DNA of 64,000 nucleotides from Kappaphycus alvarezii (GCA_002205965.3 NADL03000034.1:248001-312000), one strand, 5' to 3'. Positions 41,246 through 52,914 are shown, numbered from the stretch's first letter. Notes: generated by a model not told the origin, from the sequence alone. A program made the numbers and translations.

Positions 41246-42025
41246 TGTCTAGTCTGGCCCGGCATCACAGTCTGGCCCGGCATCAGTGAACCCTTCCCAC
41301 ACCACTGCATGTACTGCCGTTGTCGCTGTACTGTACTTGAGACGCCGGGTCTGCTTTCTAATTCTGCAGTGCATCGAGCGACGAAACTTCATGAACCGAG
41401 AGAAATATCTTATAGTGAGCTCTCATTACAGTGCCACAACGTGCAACCCATTGAAGCCCGGTTACAGTATCCAATACGGCCTGGTTACCGCGGCTACTGT
41501 AGGCCTACATTCGGCGTCCTCCATTATCCCCCTCTCGACCCGCCCTGGTGCTTCCGTACCCTCAGCTTCAGCAAGGCTTGAACGACGAGCGGTTGATGCG
41601 ATTTTATCGCGGACGCGGGCCTGGCGACATGAACTAATGCCGAATGTACTGCCATGCTGCCTCGACTGGTCCTTAGGGGCGGATAAAGGTGAGTGCAAGC
41701 AAGTATTTCCGGCAGACAGGGTGTCGCGGCGCACAGTCCCTGCTTTGCCTGAAACTGGCTGCGCACCTTCCTTCAAGAGATTGGCCTGGCTTTAAAAGGT
41801 TAAAAACGGCTTGCCGCTAGTATCCTACTTGGGATGTCTCGTAGGGATTATGTGCACCCATCCCGTGCGTGCAGGGATGAGGTAGGCAGCTGGAATCACG
41901 ACCTACCCAGAGGGTCATGCTGGGGATCAGGTGTCCGACACCTAGGGATCCTTTTGGTTACATGAGGGTACCTGTCCTCTCCTTGGTTCGCGCACTGGGG
42001 GGTTAGTGATGAAATCGCGCCCTAC
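41246..42025. other. Spacer and presumed 3' flank of the Gypsy element
   Basis: It contains an 18-bp direct duplication (agtctggcccggcatcac at 41,251 and again at 41,269) and a short ACTGTAC motif at 41,327. The 3' LTR of the Gypsy element should lie here, but I could not match any stretch to the sequence upstream of its gag. Confidence 0.4.
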
Positions 42026-42337
42026 CTACAGGATATGTAGGGGCCTGGAATCCGACTCCATCTTCGAGAAGTCAAGAACCTCTCTTCCGTTTTGCGAATC
42101 CAAGAGGACACCTCTTGTGCCTCGGGCATCATACAGCCGCACCCTTGCTTCTGGCAGGTCGGCTTCCGTTGTCCATTGCGGGGATTTTCTCTCTCTGAGC
42201 TTCACTCTGAAATACCTTTCCATATCTCCTGTCTCCTTGTTTTCCCGGAACTCTGCGTCCGAAACCTTGTCAACCATCCGAAGGGTATCGGGGAATACTC
42301 CTTTGGATGAATCGGATCCCCGCTTTAGATTACCCAT
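42026..42337 (-). pseudogene. Chromodomain-like tail of the Gypsy integrase
   Basis: Directly after the GPY/F module: MVDKVSDAEFRENKETGDME then RYFRVKLRERKSPQWTTEAD and LPEARVRLYDARG. The pattern VxKVxDxE...GxxRYFRVK..R...PQWT.EADLP fits a divergent chromodomain (aromatic cage partly kept: Tyr/Phe in RYF, Trp in PQW). In chromoviruses this domain guides integration to marked chromatin. Stop at 42,026. The call is from pattern and position. Confidence 0.5.
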
Positions 42338-42344
42338 CGCCTAT

Positions 42345-43617
42345 TTTCCGTAGCCGGTTAGCGTGGACTCGGGCGAACTTATTTCCTACTTCCGACTCGA
42401 GGACGAAGCACACGTCTCCAAGACGATCTTTGATGACATAGGGACCAATCCAAGGCTTGACTATCTTTTTTCCTTCCGATTTACTGAGCTCAACGGACAA
42501 AAGCAGAACGCGGTCCCCAATCTCGAATCACTTGGGATGCACCCGTGTATCATATCCTTCCTTAGCGTGCGTTCTGGATCTCTTGCCTCTCCGTAGCAGC
42601 TGCTTGTGTAACAGGCTCAAACGTTTCGAAAGATCCTCTGGTTCGTCTTGGAGACAATCTGTGTCCACTTCCCCCCAAGCTTCAAAGGATTCTATACCGA
42701 ACATCGCCTTGTACGGGGTTATTCCTGTCGCACTACATATGCCTGTGTTATATCGGAAACATGTGAGCGTGACATGGTCATCCCAATCCTCTTCCCCTTG
42801 TGACACGAAACTGGCAACGTCCTTGATCAGAATCCCATTCCACCGTTCCACAGTGCCGTTTGCCTGTGGATGGAGTGCGAACGTCTGCATTCGCCCGATC
42901 TTGAGTTGATATGCTAAGTTTTTGATCAACTCTCCAGTTAGGTTAGGACCTCCATCAGACAAGAGGTATTCCATCGGGCCGAAAATAGATATCCACTCGT
43001 CGATCAGCACGGTAGCGATTGTGTCCGCCTTCTCATCTGGAATTTCTCGGGCTCTAACAAAATGTGTGAATACATCCACTATAGCGAGGACCTTCAAGTT
43101 ACCCTTACTTGAGCGAGGAGTGATCGTCTGGAAATCAAAGTCTACAACCTGAAACCTCCTATCTGGATGTATGACTTCTAAGTAGGCTTGTTTGCCTGGC
43201 TGGCGGTCCTCTGAAACCGTGCAGGGTAGGAAGTTACTGATTTATTCAGGGTAGGCAGTTACTGATTTATTCAGCCGCTTCTTTGGCTAATCCGTCCCAC
43301 CAGTATCTTGGTAGCAGCCTTGCGAGGTTTTTCCTCAACCTGTAATGACCAGTGAGCCGTGATCCGTGTACCATTCTGAGTAACCGCTTCACCAAGGACC
43401 TCGGAACGACGATTGGTAATTCATCTCGGCCACTATACCTGAGCAGGCCTAAATCATCAACCAGGAATTTCTTGTTTTCACGAGCCCATATCTGAACATC
43501 TCCAAATTCTCTCCGCTGTTCAAGACCTATTTCCGCGTCAGTTGGCATTTCTTGAGACGATTCCGCAAGATATCTCCCCTTCCTCAACGATCGCGGAAAC
43601 CATTTCTGTCTCGGCAA
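42345..43617 (-). pseudogene. Integrase of the Gypsy element
   Basis: The zinc domain keeps its histidines (VHGSRLTGHYRLRKNLARLL) but the CX2C half is disrupted by a 25-bp tandem duplication. The core (43,097 down) has IVDVFTHFVRAREI, LLSDGGPNLTGE and HPQANGTVERWNG: the D-D-E triad is intact. The C-terminal GPY/F module follows at about 42,470-42,370 (KPWIGPYVIKDRL, VHANRLRK) in a different frame. Confidence 0.75.
43223..43272. repeat. Two-copy 25-bp tandem duplication inside the Gypsy integrase
   Basis: agggtaggaagttactgatt plus tattc is followed directly by a second copy differing in one base (aag to cag). On the coding strand each carries a TAA; the first one ends the frame after GLAKEAAE. 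Confidence 0.85.
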
Positions 43618-44086
43618 CTTCGCAGGCCAAGTCGAGACTGACTTTTGTCATTTCCCCGTAGCACCTTTGGCAGAACGGCTTGGAGACGGCATCACGACTA
43701 AGGGTATCTGGAACAACCAACTCGGGACCACCCCTGTGTTCTATGGAGAAGTCGTAGTCCTGTATCTCCAGAACCCACTTGGCCAGCTTTGCTCGTGGTT
43801 CTTTCAGGTTCAGAAGACACTTAAGGGAGAGGTGGTCTGTAACCACCGCGAACTTCTCGCCATGCAAGTAATGACTTCATTTGGTTAACGCGTGGAATAC
43901 TGCCAAACACTCCCGCTCCGTCGGGGCATAATTGAGTTCTGATTGGCGCTGTATTCTGCTCGTGAATGACACTGGTCGCCAGTTTCCAGTTCCTTCCTTC
44001 TGCAGTAATACTCCTCCCAGCCCGTATTCACTCGCGTCCATCATTATCTTCTTCTCTGATCCCCTTGTTGGGGCCGCGAGTACCAC
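43538..44086 (-). pseudogene. RNase H of the Gypsy element
   Basis: MMDASEYGLGGVLLQKEG, SFTSRIQRQSELNYAPTERE (Glu of the active site) and, after a frame change near 43,870, FAVVTDHLSLKCLLNLKEPR with WVLEIQDYDFSIEHRGG and VPDTLSRD, the normal order for a Gypsy RNase H. Confidence 0.8.
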
Positions 44087-44211
44087 GGGGTTGCTCAGCT
44101 CGTCTTTCAGCTGTTTCTAGGCCTCCCGCTGCGGGGGCCCCCAACGCTGATGCCAATCGGGTATAACAAGGCGCTACCCGTGCTTCCTCTTCTTGGAGAA
44201 CCCAGTGCCCT

Positions 44212-45192
44212 TCAGTACCTCATATAGAGGAACTGCAGTATCTGCAAAGTGGTCCACGAAGTCGGAAAAAAGTTCATCAAACCCAGGAAACGCAATAAAT
44301 TGTCTCCCGAAGCAGGCTCTACAAGATTTCTTATCGACTCAATGTGGTGATACGATGGTTTGAGTCCTTCTTTATCGACACGATGGCCTAGCACTTCGGC
44401 AGTCCGGACACCGAACTTGCACTTGGACAATTTTAAACGAACACCTGCTGCCAGGAGACTATCAAAGACACCTGCCAAGGACTCTAGATGTTCTTCTTCT
44501 CCGATTGTGCCCACACTGGTATCGTCCATGAAGGCTAAGACGCCCTTTCACTTTCGATCGCCTAGAATACCGTTCACAATACACTGGAAGGTTCCAGGGG
44601 CATTCTTTGTCCCTTATGGAAGCCTAGTATACTTCAAAAGTCTGATAACTGTGCGTACTCCTGTGCATTTCTTCGAGTCGGAGTGCAGTTCGACGTGGTA
44701 GAATCCATCCTTAAGGTCAAATACCGAGTATACCCTCTTGGATGCTAGCCAGTCTACAATCTCCTGCATATTCTCCATGGGATATGAGTCCGTCACCGTA
44801 AGTGCATTCAGTTTCCGGAAGTCCGAAGTCACCCGTATTACGCCATCCTTCTTCTTGACGAATACATAATTAGTGGCCCAGGGAGAGACTGCGGGTTCTA
44901 AGACACCGAGCCTCAGAAGCTTTTCCATTGAAGATTTCTCCACTTCCTCTTCTTTTGGAGAGCGACGTCTCATTGGTTCAGATACCGGCGGGACATCCGG
45001 AGGAAGGTTTATCTCGTGCTGGACTCCCCGGATCCGACCCAAGCCCTTAAAAATAGCCCTCCGTTCCCAAAGCAGATCCCTCAAAGCCTTCACTTTCGCT
45101 TTGTCGCTCCAAAACTCGCTCAGATCCATATATCGGATTGCAAGGTCGACCTCTGTGCCCTCAATCGCAGCATAAACCCCTTCCCGGTTCAA
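44212..45192 (-). pseudogene. Reverse transcriptase of the Gypsy element
   Basis: VQHEINLPPDVPPVSEPMRR, VFVKKKDGVIRVTSDFRKLN, SVFDLKDGFYHVELH and then, after in-frame stops at about 44,614 and 44,545, VLAFMDDTSVGT (FMDD in place of the usual Y-X-DD) and FGVRTAEVLGHRVDKEGLKP. The same frame carries the whole RT, interrupted by two stops only. Three catalytic aspartates are present. Confidence 0.8.
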
Positions 45193-45207
45193 GTCTCCGT
45201 CCGCATC

Positions 45208-45924
45208 TTATCTAAGGCTAAGAGGACCCTTTATTCGCCGGCCATTGGCCATAATGGATGCCTCATTTCGTTCCAAGTCTAGATTCAAGCCTCTTGATCT
45301 CCAGAACTGACGCCCGATGAGCACCTTATATGGCAGGTTGCACATTACTCGGACTTCTTCGGTGAAATTGATGCCCCATAACGCAAAGTTTAGAAGATCC
45401 CTTCCAGTGGCGTGTAACGGTGTAACATCAACCGCATCTGCTTCCTCCTTGCCAATCTGTCGGATCTCATCGCCGTTTATTTCGGAACCAAGCATGATCT
45501 ACCCATATTGACAGTGCTGCTGTATCCATCTGGACCGTCAAGGTTTCCTCGAAGGCCTGGATTTCCACTGCTACCACCTCCTCATCCGACCCTTGCAGCC
45601 ACTTAGGCTCGCTACAGGCACACAATTTCTCGTGACTGCCTTCCACCCGTGCAGGTGCAACAGGGCTTAATTCTTCAACGGGGGCTTCGCCCCCCCCTTT
45701 CTCTTTTCCCGGCTTAAGTGCCTCCCTCGACCTAGCCTCCATATCCGCCATTTTCTTGCGGCAATTTCTGGAGATGTGCCCCATCTTATGGCAATAATAG
45801 CACTTTGCCCGGGCTTGCCAATATTCTGCATCGCCCTTGGGTGCAGCTGCCGACCAAGTGCTCCCATGCACCAGTCCCGCAGCCCCTTGTTCTCTGGCTT
45901 CACGTACAGGTTCAACGGACTCAC
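45208..45924 (-). pseudogene. Nucleocapsid and protease of the Gypsy element
   Basis: The zinc knuckle CYYCHKMGHISRNC (CX2CX4HX4C) is intact. The aspartic protease begins VEIQAFEETLTVQMDTAALS, so the usual DTGA has become DTAA; the flap side follows in another frame with LPYKVLIGRQFWRSRGLNLD. The Gly-to-Ala change in the active-site loop would be expected to impair the protease. Confidence 0.7.
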
Positions 45925-45931
45925 TTATTTG

Positions 45932-46891
45932 TTAGGTTGGTTCTCTGACCTCGCGGACTGGTTCTCTGGATTTACGCTGATGTTCCGTTACCAAGCGAGA
46001 TAACAGACTGACCAAGGTATCAAAACTGCCCTTGATAACCATTGCTTGTTGGCGCAGCTTAGGTGGTAGACCCGCCTTGAACCGATTCACCAGGATGTTG
46101 TTGGTGATCGGAATCTGGAGCATCCTCGCTCCCGTCCTTATGCGCTCAGAGTACATAGCGAGCGTCTCTCTGCGTTCATTCCACTGGATCGTGAAGAAAT
46201 TTTCTTGAAAATCCGCGAGCTGTTCTTTATTACAGAGTCTTTCCTCTAGGCTTTCCCACAGAAATTTTACAGGAGCTCCCCTGAAGGTGTTGGCGACGTC
46301 TTCGTATATAACCTTGGCCTCCTGATCGAACGCAAAGGGCAAAAGCTTCCTCTCACCTTCCACGCAAACTGGGAATTAGTCAAGAAGGCGCGACCAGGTG
46401 CGTTTCACATCAAAGAAAGATCCGTCGCCGACTCAACTTGTTGGACTCCAAACCAGAAAAGTATAACTTATAAGCCACGTGGATTGGGATTATTTCTTCC
46501 TTCCCCTTTTCCGGCTTTGTTTCTTCTCTTGGTAGACAAGGCTCTTTTATTTCTTTCTCCTCGTTCAGTTCTACCTTGGCATTGGTCCCCAATTCTACCA
46601 ACTGCTTCTTTGCCACGGAACTTTCGCTGGTTCTCAACTGCGCGGCTCCCATGGTCGTTACTAAGGATTCAGAGATCTATGTTGTTACGTCAATATCTTT
46701 TGCAAACTTGCGGTAACCTCTATCATCATTTCTTGAAGAGTATGGATGGCATTCTTCTCTTCGCAAATTTCGGGACTCTTCTCCTGATTGGAAACCTCAG
46801 GAACAGCTTGGATCTCCATAGCAGGTAGACACGCATCAGGGGCTTCGTCATTGGCACTATTAGGGTTTCCCCTGGTTCTCGAGCGTGTCAT
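45932..46891 (-). pseudogene. Gag of the Gypsy element (N-terminus and capsid)
   Basis: The ATG at 46,891 opens a 68-codon frame (MTRSRTRGNPNSANDEAPDA) that stops at 46,685; a Glu/Lys-rich frame follows (46,652-46,410), then the capsid frame (46,363-45,932) with APVKFLWESLEERLCNKEQL and MYSERIRTGARMLQIPITNN, LVNRFKAGLPPKLRQQAM, the retrotransposon-gag domain of Gypsy elements. Confidence 0.75.
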
Positions 46892-47441
46892 GGCGGATTT
46901 CCCACTGGGATGACTTGTTACTTACTTACTTACTTGCTTACGCGTACCTTGCTTGAACCTTCCCTTGGATAACTAAGGCTTTTCCTGGTTTCAAGCGAAT
47001 CAAAAATTTTCAAGGCAATACACCGACGTCTCGATAGGCCAGCCTCGGTATTCTCTTAGTCTCCAAGAACCTTCAATACTTGGAGTGGCCCGTTCTTGGA
47101 AATCAATCTTCTTCTTCAATACCCTACACCTCGTCTGATGGGCCGGTCTCGGAAATCTCTTATCCCGTCGATTGCTTCAAAACTTCTCGTAAGTGCGATA
47201 AAATCGATTTTATGTTACAATTTCCCTCTGTGGAAGCCGTAAGCCCTGTGACCAAGCGTGTGTTTTCAACCTGATGCCCCCCCGATCGGAAGACTGGCAC
47301 CGGCAGGCGTTTATATAGACTTTCTGAGTGGCCCTATGGGTCCCATTGGTAGCTCGATTAGTACGTGTCTAGACATACAGTGTACGCTAACTTGCACTAA
47401 GCTACTAAGTTTACAGTACACTACGCTACGTACAACATTAC
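46892..47441. other. Spacer between Gypsy gag and the 3' LTR of Copia C
   Basis: It contains a 4-fold ACTT array (ttacttacttacttacttgc, 46,919-46,938), a TATA-like box on the minus strand (47,311-47,320) followed by GCCTGCCGGTGCCAGTCTTC, and no gene. It is probably the Gypsy leader and part of its 5' LTR. Confidence 0.45.
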
Positions 47442-47597
47442 TGTACAGTACAGTGCAGAACTAGTCCACCATAAAAATTAAATCTAGTGGCTACAGTAGC
47501 ATTTTGTACTAGATTAATATCATAAAATATCTAAGCATTCCTTCTGAGCTTTCACAGGTGCTGCGCTGCCACTATAGCGAGCCCTTTCTGTATAAAA
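47442..47597 (-). repeat. 3' LTR of Copia C
   Basis: Matches 52,759-52,914. Its left edge is an ACTGTACAGTACAGTG motif. Confidence 0.75.
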
Positions 47598-47630
47598 TTC
47601 CCGACCTTTAAAAAGCGAGGCAGGTGTGCC

Positions 47631-48601
47631 TTACTTTATACGGATAATCCATTGCTCGATGAAGGTTTTGTCAACTCCAGTCCGTAGAATGTCTAGCAGA
47701 GGCTTGCAAAAATTCGGCTTTGTTAGACCATCAGAAGGATTTACAGTACCAGCGATAAGTCCAACATTTGATATTTCGAGCTTGTTGTAGGCTTCGCGAC
47801 CAGCAGCGATGTCTATCATTAAACGTTTCTCAGTTGTATGCGAAGCACTGGTAATGGCATCGAAAAGTTGCTTCGAGTCTGTGAACATTTTCAGAGGTAT
47901 CTTATGGCGTAAGATGCGTTCCAAATCGTGTCTCAATATGTAAGCGACATCAAAGGCGGCGGAGAATGCGTGCACTTCTCCAGCCATGACAGACCGTAAG
48001 ACGCGAAGAGACTTGCGGTTGCTTTAGTTCAAAACATGGAAGCAGTCTGCGTCATCACTAAGCAAAATAATGAATCCTATCTGCGAAGTGAGATCTGTGT
48101 TTGTCGCAAACGATGAATCTGCATAAGCAAGAATATGCAGGGTGTTGAAATTGAGTGGGGGATATTTGAGACGGATGTCTTTGGCATCTTTCACATAGCT
48201 TATGGAAGTACTAAGTTCGTCAATGGCCTTCTTTCCGAAACTTTCAACGGTTGCTTTTGCTGCGCGATTGACTGAACAACACATGTCCGGACGAGTTTGC
48301 CATAGCCAACTGAATGCGGCTCGGACGGTGCGAAAGAGTTCAAAGGTGGAATCCTTTGGTATTGTTCTGAGCTTGGCAATATAGTCTGGTTGATGGCCGT
48401 AGAAAGTTCGCTTACCATCAATCGATTTTTCAGTTTCAATATGGATGCTGACGAACTCAAGATTGTCATACTCGATCGGTTTGACTCAAACGAACGAGCT
48501 GTGAGTTCAATGAGCTTATCAAAATTTTCATTTCCAGAAAACAAAATATCATCGACATAGGCTCCAAGAAGTCCATCGGTACACTCTGTACTTTGCTTCA
48601 T
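47631..48601 (-). pseudogene. RT core and RNase H of Copia C
   Basis: RT active site GAYVDDILFSGNENFDKL (YVDD intact) in 48,601-48,200; RNase H in two frames: LAYADSSFATNTDLTSQIGF (48,284-48,024) and AGEVHAFSAAFDVAYILR, KMFTDSKQLFDAITSA, NPSDGLTKPNF ending FIEQWIIRIK at 47,631. Confidence 0.8.
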
Positions 48602-48676
48602 GTAAAGGGATGGATCTCCGTCGAGTAGTAGTATTCTTAGTTCGTTCTTGATGAAGAATTCGAGAGTAACGCCCCA

Positions 48677-50425
48677 TTAGTCACCAGAATCACATATACC
48701 ATAAAGAGGATCTTTCCGCTTCAGTACTTGATCTCCCCCGATGTTGAAAAACTTTCGATGGGCCTCACGGATCTTAAGAAATATATCACGATTTAGCTTT
48801 TCTTTCGCTTGGAGGTAAGCTTGAACGAAATCAATCATTACGAGGCGGTAACTAAGAATTGCAGATACTGAAAGGGTTATTTTGGTAGAACTTTGGCGTA
48901 ACGTTGGGCAGCTATGCACTATAAACTCTTTCATGTCATCTTTGTAGCGTTGTCTAACGAAACGTCCTGTGGCTTTCTGACGGTCGGTACCTGGATTTCT
49001 TAGCGTAAGTTCAAATCTTCCACCGATAATGTTTGCCTTCGGGGGAAGAGACGAAATATTGGCATCTTCCCAGACTTTACGATCAGAAAGACCTTGAACC
49101 TTGTTGCGTTTGGCTATTTCAATTGCTACAGAGTTAAAGCTTTTGTCAGCAGCAGGAACTTTCTCCATGGTATACGTTAGGCTTGGTGTCTCTAAGAGAT
49201 CATTTGTTCCCTCTGTTTTGACCCGAACTTCAGCCATTCTTTCTTGAACGGTTGCAAGAAATGTTTCGCCCGAGAACACTTGGTCAAAGACGTTATCTGT
49301 CTCGTCACGCTCATTATCAGACACATTTTTCTGTCCTTTCTGGTGATCCGGATCCGTTATATACTCACGGACTCTTTCAATCGAAATTCTTTTAAGTTCG
49401 TTATTGATACTGATCCAAAGATTTTTTTCATCTCCTGCAGCAACCTTGTATGGGCCTTCCCATGCCTTCACCTTTTTGCGATAGAAGAGTACTTGAGATC
49501 CAATTTTAATCTCACGGTCTGATGCAATAGGGACGTTACGTTTAAAAGCAATGCGGATGCTTGCAGAAGCAACAGCCTTAGACATCTCAGAGCGAGCATT
49601 TTTGTAATGCTTTCATTCGCTTACGCTGCTCGGGAAGATTTGAGAGACCTAGCGGAAATTGTGGAACGATTCCAAACACGAGAAGAGTGGGAGACAACCC
49701 ATCTGGTCCGGCAGTGTTGTTTATGGCATGAACAGAAAGAGAAAGACAGTCATCTTTCGAAATATTTTGGTGCTCCATTCGTACCTTACGATAAATTCGT
49801 CGGAGAAAGTCATTGTACCTTTCCCCAACGCCAATAGCATTATGGCTTTCAATACCTGAGTCCAAGCGTTTTATTCCACTCGCTTGAAGCAAGTGATGCC
49901 ACCGGTCACTATCGAATTGCGGTCCACGATCAGTGTGAATTTCTTCGAGTAGCCGACGTACTTTGTAACCCATTGACGGACGTAAGCTGTCCACACGTTG
50001 TTTGCCGACTCCCCATCGAGGAATACTGCAGCACTGAACAAAGTATCCTTGCAAACTATGTGTAGTACGGGAATGCTTTACAAGTACATAATATCCATAA
50101 GAACGTTTCGGTTAGATAATACGTCTTCGCTCGGCAGTGCAACGCGGAAACGACTAGGTTGGCTCGAAATCCTTTGACAAACATCACAAGATTTAATAGA
50201 TTTTTCGAGTGCATTAAGTGTCTCTGGTGTCGCTTGAGGATCCTTGGCCTGCTTCATCATTTTGTATATTCTCAGCGAATGCGGGTGATAAAAATGTCGG
50301 TGAATCCTTTTCAATTCTGGCTCTGTATACATAACTTCATAGTTCCATTCATAGTAGACATGGCCTAGCTTTAGAGTGAGAGGTGCGCTCCAGACAGGAC
50401 CTTTGCATCGGATAAAATTGTTCAC
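48677..50425 (-). pseudogene. Integrase and RT N-terminus of Copia C
   Basis: Zinc domain: RIHRHFYHPHSLRIY and CDVCQR (50,425-50,078). Core: IHTDRGPQFDSDRWHHLL (second Asp) and GIESHNAIGVGERYNDFLRR (Glu) in 50,054-49,587; the first Asp is probably in VLMDIMYL. C-terminal module: QVLFYRKKVKAWEGPYKV. RT start: KANIIGGRFELTLRNPGTD and YKDDMKEFIVHSCPTLRQ. The three frames are separated by single changes near 49,586 and 50,065. Confidence 0.75.
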
Positions 50426-50540
50426 GATGTCTTTTAGAAGTTTCTACTTATCAAGTACGTCGAGTCCTAGAAGAAGCGGTATTCCAATATATTACAATAT
50501 CTGCAACATCCAGAACTATCTTTATGTGACGTTTGTCGCC

Positions 50541-52155
50541 TTATGGGACTCGAAACTTTGCTTTTCCAATGCTTTTCTTCCTATTTGCTCCAAGTTTGTG
50601 GACCTTTGCTGTTGAAAGAATGAGAGCTAGAGGTATTCCCATGAGGCGGTAGTAAGCCTCAGCTTGACTCTTCCCTACTACGGATCTCTGAGCTCCAGTA
50701 TCCAAAGAGGCTCCGTTGACCCTTTCAATGTCTTTTGGGGCATAAGGAGAAGGGAGGTTGATTGTAGCGTCAGCACCAGGTTTTTCATCATTCGTGTCTC
50801 CGACACAATGAACAAGAGCATCGAAGAGATGAAAGTCTGTTTTTTCTTCTTCAAATTCATCGTTAACATGTACATCTGTTTCATCTGGTACTTCTTGACT
50901 CATTTCCTCTTTTGCTTCATTTTCAGAGTCGAGCTGTTGACATAATTCAAACAATACAACCTGAGCATTTCGGGTGTTTCCAGTTCTCTTTGGCATGTAC
51001 TCCATTTTTCGACGAGCGGCTTTAGCAATGTCAATCTTATGCGGACAATAACTTAGCGTATGATCAGGGGAATCACAATTGAAGCATCCCATGACCGAAA
51101 GTGGTTCAGATGGATCCTTTCTTTGGCCGTAGCTACGTGTATCACCGACAACACGATGTCGGTTTGCGTAGCGACAAGGTCCTTGATAGGGTACCCCAGG
51201 GACCTTTTCGTCCTCATCTGAAGTATTGCGTGACCTAATGGCAACTTTATCTCTCATGTTTGCCAATTTTCCTTCCCTAGGGAGATGTAAGGCTGCTTCA
51301 AGTTCTCCATAGAGTTGCTGAAATGAGAGACCATGGGTAGCGACGCGACTTAACGGCTCCGTCGCCCATGCATAACCGACGTTAGCATTACGAAGAAATT
51401 CAATCTTGCGTGCCTCACTCCTGTGCGAAACAGGCACTTGTGGTGAAAGCTTTGTTATCAGCTTGTACAGTTTTCAAGTGCTGCAAGCTCATCAAGGCCT
51501 TCAGAAGTATTCTTAGATAACCTGAGTCCACCAAGATAGTTCTTCACTCGATTTTGACGAACCATGGAGTTGTATTCATTACCACTGAAGTTTATGCCCT
51601 CAGTAAACGAATTAACTTAGTTATAGATCCAATCCAAGTAAAATCTCTTAGAATCACCACGTAGGAGGTCATGAAGGTATTGCTTATCCTGCGCAGCGCT
51701 GAGACCATAGTCACGAGCAACTTGTTGGTACTCGGCAATATATTCCATCCATGACTCACCAAGGTCTGCGGAGAACTTTTGTTCCTTGTCACGGAATCTA
51801 GAGCCGATGTAGTACTCCAATTTGTCCTGATGCGTAGGGACGGATGTAGCACGAGAATCTTCAAATTCGGTGTGGCTGATTGCTCCTGGCCTCTTCAGGT
51901 TGTACGACGACCTGATTTCATTATGTCCTTTGTTTTTCCTTCTGCAGCTAACTTTTCTTCGTCTTCGGTTTAGAGATTAGCGGCTATCTGTTGGAAAACA
52001 CGATGGGAACTGTGCGGCAGCATATTTGCTCCAAGGTCATTCAAACAGTCACGAAGTGCTTTATAAGCAATACGCAGCGCTTGTATAGCAGGAGAGAACA
52101 ATATAGCAAGTGGAAAAAGTTCGGCAACCTCATCAACTACTTGAGGTCCAGTCAT
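50541..52155 (-). pseudogene. Gag and protease of Copia C
   Basis: The ATG at 52,155 starts TGPQVVDEVAELFPLAILFS; after a stop and frame changes the capsid part reads GESWMEYIAEYQQVARDYGL and LHDLLRGDSKRFYLDWIYN (51,820-51,617). The last frame (51,437-50,541) has the zinc knuckle CFNCDSPDHTLSYC, a long acidic linker and the protease site ASLDTGAQRSVVGK (DTG intact) ending at LGANRKKSIGKAKFRVP. Confidence 0.75.
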
Positions 52156-52758
52156 AGACCGAGCAGAGGCACGATTCTCGAGTATTCGAATTGAGATGAT
52201 GAATCCTGAAACCTCTTGAGAGACATTTTTCAGTGCTATCCCAGACAGGAACAGGTCCTATGTATTGGCAGTGCTTCCTTGATCCATGTTGATCACTGAA
52301 CTTGAAGTTAGGATGGGTTCTGACTTGCTTTCATCAGAAGGTTGGTATGTAAGTAACAATACTCTGGTCCACGGTTTGCGAAAGGATTTTCAGGCTTTTA
52401 TTCAGTGGAGTAGTACGTAATTGAAAGTGCAAAGTATGAAAATAATAAAACTGAGGACACTGTGAGGATAATTCGCGAATGTAGTATCACAGCCCAGAAG
52501 GAGTGACACGTGTAGCACGCAGCAAGGTTGCTGGTGGAAGTCTACTGTAAGCCCTACAAGCCAAGTATTACAAAGTCTGACACAACTACTGACCGTTGTG
52601 TTTGACGGGTTGGCCTCCCCTTATTGCGGCAAGAACAAGTTTTTACTTCTGTCTGATGGCTGATGATTCTTGTATTGGATTTGCTTCGCTACTCGGTACG
52701 CAAGCCCTTATATAGACTTTTTTGTAGCCCGTCTGCACTTTATTTGGAAGTATAGTAC

Positions 52759-52914
52759 TGTACAGGACAGTGTAGAACTAGTCCACCATAAAAATTAAAT
52801 CTAGTGGCTACAGGAGCATTTTGTACTAGATTAATATCATAAAATATCTGAGCATTCCTGCTGAGCTTTCACAGTTTCTGCGCGGCCACTATCGCGAGCC
52901 CTTTCTGTATAACA
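52759..52914 (-). repeat. 5' LTR of Copia C
   Basis: Matches 47,442-47,597; left edge ACTGTACAGGACAGTG. A TATA-like TCTATATAAGG (minus strand, 52,707-52,716) lies 40 bp inside the element. Confidence 0.75.

Larger units (their letters stand above)
42026..46891 (-). mobile_element. Gypsy-type LTR retrotransposon, chromovirus-like, inactive
   Basis: Right to left: gag N-terminus (46,891), gag core, zinc knuckle, protease, RT, RNase H, integrase, GPY/F module and a chromodomain-like tail, the Gypsy order with integrase last. Most of pol stays in one frame over long stretches but contains several stops. LTRs were not identified; a TATA-like TCTATATAAACG on the minus strand at about 47,311-47,320 could be its promoter or that of Copia C next to it. 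Confidence 0.85.
47442..52914 (-). mobile_element. Copia-type LTR retrotransposon C
   Basis: Direct repeats of about 156 bp at 47,442-47,597 and 52,759-52,914 (ten or so differences, about 6 percent) bound a right-to-left element with gag, protease, integrase, RT and RNase H. The 5' repeat begins TGTTATACAG on the minus strand; the 3' copy has a substitution there. The segment GGTCGGGAA just before the 3' LTR resembles the purine tract of Copia B. No target duplication was found, so the true LTRs may extend further left; both repeats are followed on the coding strand by a TCTATATAA TATA-like box (about 47,313 and 52,711) in otherwise dissimilar sequence. Confidence 0.8.
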
